DNA from: Alligator mississippiensis | Lineage: Eukaryota > Chordata > Crocodylia > Alligatoridae | NCBI RefSeq assembly: GCF_030867095.1 | Contig: NC_081835.1 | Location: 40,717,892 to 40,781,891, forward strand | DNA length: 64,000 bases | Direction of reading: 5' to 3' | Shown: positions 62,820 to 64,000 of the stretch, in pieces | How positions within the stretch are numbered: the stretch's first letter is position 1 | Layout of the letters: each line of letters opens with the position of its first letter | Translations under genes and position numbers: made by a program | Notes under the pieces: generated by a model | The model's database searches: none | Seen by the model: only the letters and a program-made list of their open reading frames with translations | Told to the model about the DNA's origin: nothing

Positions 62820-63500
62820 CCATGTGCTGCACCTGCTGTTGCATCCCTTGCAATGCAGGTGGGTGCTAGGGTTTGTGTGGTTGAAGGGCGCAGATAGAAG
62901 GAGTGGAAACATTACCACCACAGGCAGTGGGGGCGGTAGAAAAACCATCACCATATAAAGAGCAATGATGTTGGGGGGGGGGGAGGAAACGACAGGTAAA
63001 CTGGGGTGTGTCCCTCCATGTTTCTTTCTTTCCCTTGAAGAAAGCAAACCAGAAGCCGGACTCCATTTCACAGTGCCCATGTGGCTGTGGCTGGTTTCCA
63101 TGGACACTCCAGCAGTGATAACATGGGCCTGGGGTTTATGAAGACTGGGCCACATGTGCTGGCAGTGCATACAGCCACATGTAATTTTGGGGGTCGCTCT
63201 GCCCCCTCCCCCAGCCCCCTCTGGCAGGGTGCTCAGCATGGACCTGCACTGCAGCTGGCTTGGGATCTTGCAGTGGTGGCAGCATGGTCCATAGCTGGGG
63301 CAGAGCCACGATCTGCAGCCTGCATGCCCCAGGCCACGTAGCCCCTCTGCTCCCTACCACTGCCAGCTGCTCTGGCCACTCCTAGGGTTCCACCATGGTG
63401 GCAGCCTCCCGCCCAGTACCCAGCAGCTGCTTCATGCATTAATCTGCCTATGTGGAGGTGGGGGGGGATCTTCTCCGACACGAAGGGAAATTTTGGCACA
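62820..63500. mobile_element. GC-rich repeat related to 3113-3480
   Basis: Shares gactccatttc, ccatgtggctg and a tttccatgga core with the 3.1 kb element, and the wording gggcagagccacgatctg with the 21.6-22.5 kb block. Frames open on both strands are not supported as genes. Ends not defined. Confidence 0.45.
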
Positions 63501-63508
63501 CATTAACC

Positions 63509-63645
63509 CAGGGGTGAGCAAAATGCAGCCTGTGGGCCAGATGCGGCCTGCCAAGCCATTTTATCCGGCCCGCGGGGCTCCTAAAAAATTTAGAAAATGA
63601 ATATTTATCTGCCCGTTATGCAGCCCATGACAGCACGATTCACTC
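63509..63645. mobile_element. hAT-like element, 5' end
   Basis: Begins caggggtgagcaaaatgcag followed by cctgtgggccagatgcggcc, the inverted counterpart of the ends at 22552 and 41707. The family appears at least five times in the window. The downstream limit is uncertain. Confidence 0.65.
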
Positions 63646-63652
63646 CCACCAG

Positions 63653-63901
63653 TCAAAGCTGCTTGCATGAGCCCAGACCCTGTGATTGCTGCTCCATAGG
63701 TTGATCCACGGACACCTGTAAGCCACCAGTTCCACAGCTGCCTCTCAGTTCTCCCAATCCACTACACAGGCTATTTGCCTGGTACAGCGAGCCGTGATTA
63801 AGTTCTGCCACATTTTCACAATTTAGCAGAAGGCTCAGCATACCCTGCACTGCGATCAGCATCTGTGTCTCTACAGTGTTGATTGCATCCAAAGCCATCA
63901 A
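63653..63901 (-). other. Open frame of unknown origin beside a hAT end
   Basis: An 82-codon minus-strand frame (MMALDAINTVETQMLIAVQG...MEQQSQGLGSCKQL) reads like protein, and acidic EEEQ-like wording lies upstream in another frame. It could be part of a DNA-transposon accessory gene or chance. No family recognised. Confidence 0.3.
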
Positions 63902-64000
63902 CAGGTGATCCTACTCTATTTGCTCCTCCTCACTCAGGATTCCATGAAGCCATGTTGTTTGGCAGCACAAAGCTGTTTAGCCCACAGCACCACCAAGGTT

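Noticed and set aside
61661-64000. IP6K1 N-terminal coding exon
   Set aside because: I looked for the start region and the exon before VVSVCFEG in the remaining intron and found only repeats and AT-rich sequence. It must lie beyond the window.

Overview
The window looks like nuclear DNA of a sauropsid vertebrate, most likely a crocodilian (turtle second choice). The grounds are spliced vertebrate genes, many CR1 LINE fragments in both orientations (RT core at the left edge; 3' ends near 5.0, 12.9, 22.9, 23.7 and 41.9 kb), several hAT- and mariner-type non-autonomous DNA transposons with clear terminal repeats and target duplications, a piggyBac remnant, one solo retroviral LTR, and no primate- or rodent-type SINEs. 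The species call is inference.

Gene order is RNF123 (+), AMIGO3 (-), GMPPB (-), IP6K1 (-), the order known from mammalian 3p21.31. The last four coding exons of RNF123 lie at 36401-43901 and end in the RING finger. AMIGO3 is a single intact coding exon of 508 codons (28671-30197), on the opposite strand and probably inside a very long RNF123 intron, since no earlier RNF123 exon was recognised to the left. GMPPB is complete: nine exons between 45558 and 49941, in phase throughout, giving 360 residues, the usual vertebrate length. It starts in a strong CpG island and ends tail-to-tail with RNF123. IP6K1 is partial: four exons (57529-61592) encode the C-terminal 359 or so residues; the N-terminal exons lie beyond the right edge.

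Region by region: 1-5.2 kb is CR1, piggyBac, a solo LTR inside a CR1, short palindromes and a second CR1. 5.5-8.0 kb is a palindromic MITE followed by about eleven tandem copies of a ~187-bp satellite. 8.9-15.5 kb holds nested mariner and hAT MITEs and a CR1. 15.5-28.2 kb is intron-like sequence with hAT MITEs, inverted-repeat blocks and two CR1s. 28.2-36.4 kb holds AMIGO3, with a hAT element whose target duplication covers its stop codon, and an unassigned minus-strand open frame at 32.85-33.55 kb. 36.4-44.9 kb is the RNF123 3' end, with a nested hAT element and a large palindrome in one intron. 45.5-50.6 kb is GMPPB and its CpG island. 50.7-57.5 kb is either a very long IP6K1 3' UTR or holds a small unidentified gene. 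57.5-64 kb is IP6K1 and its intron.

Functionally the genes are neighbours rather than a pathway: a ubiquitin ligase subunit, a neuronal LRR/Ig adhesion protein, the enzyme making GDP-mannose, and an inositol hexakisphosphate kinase.
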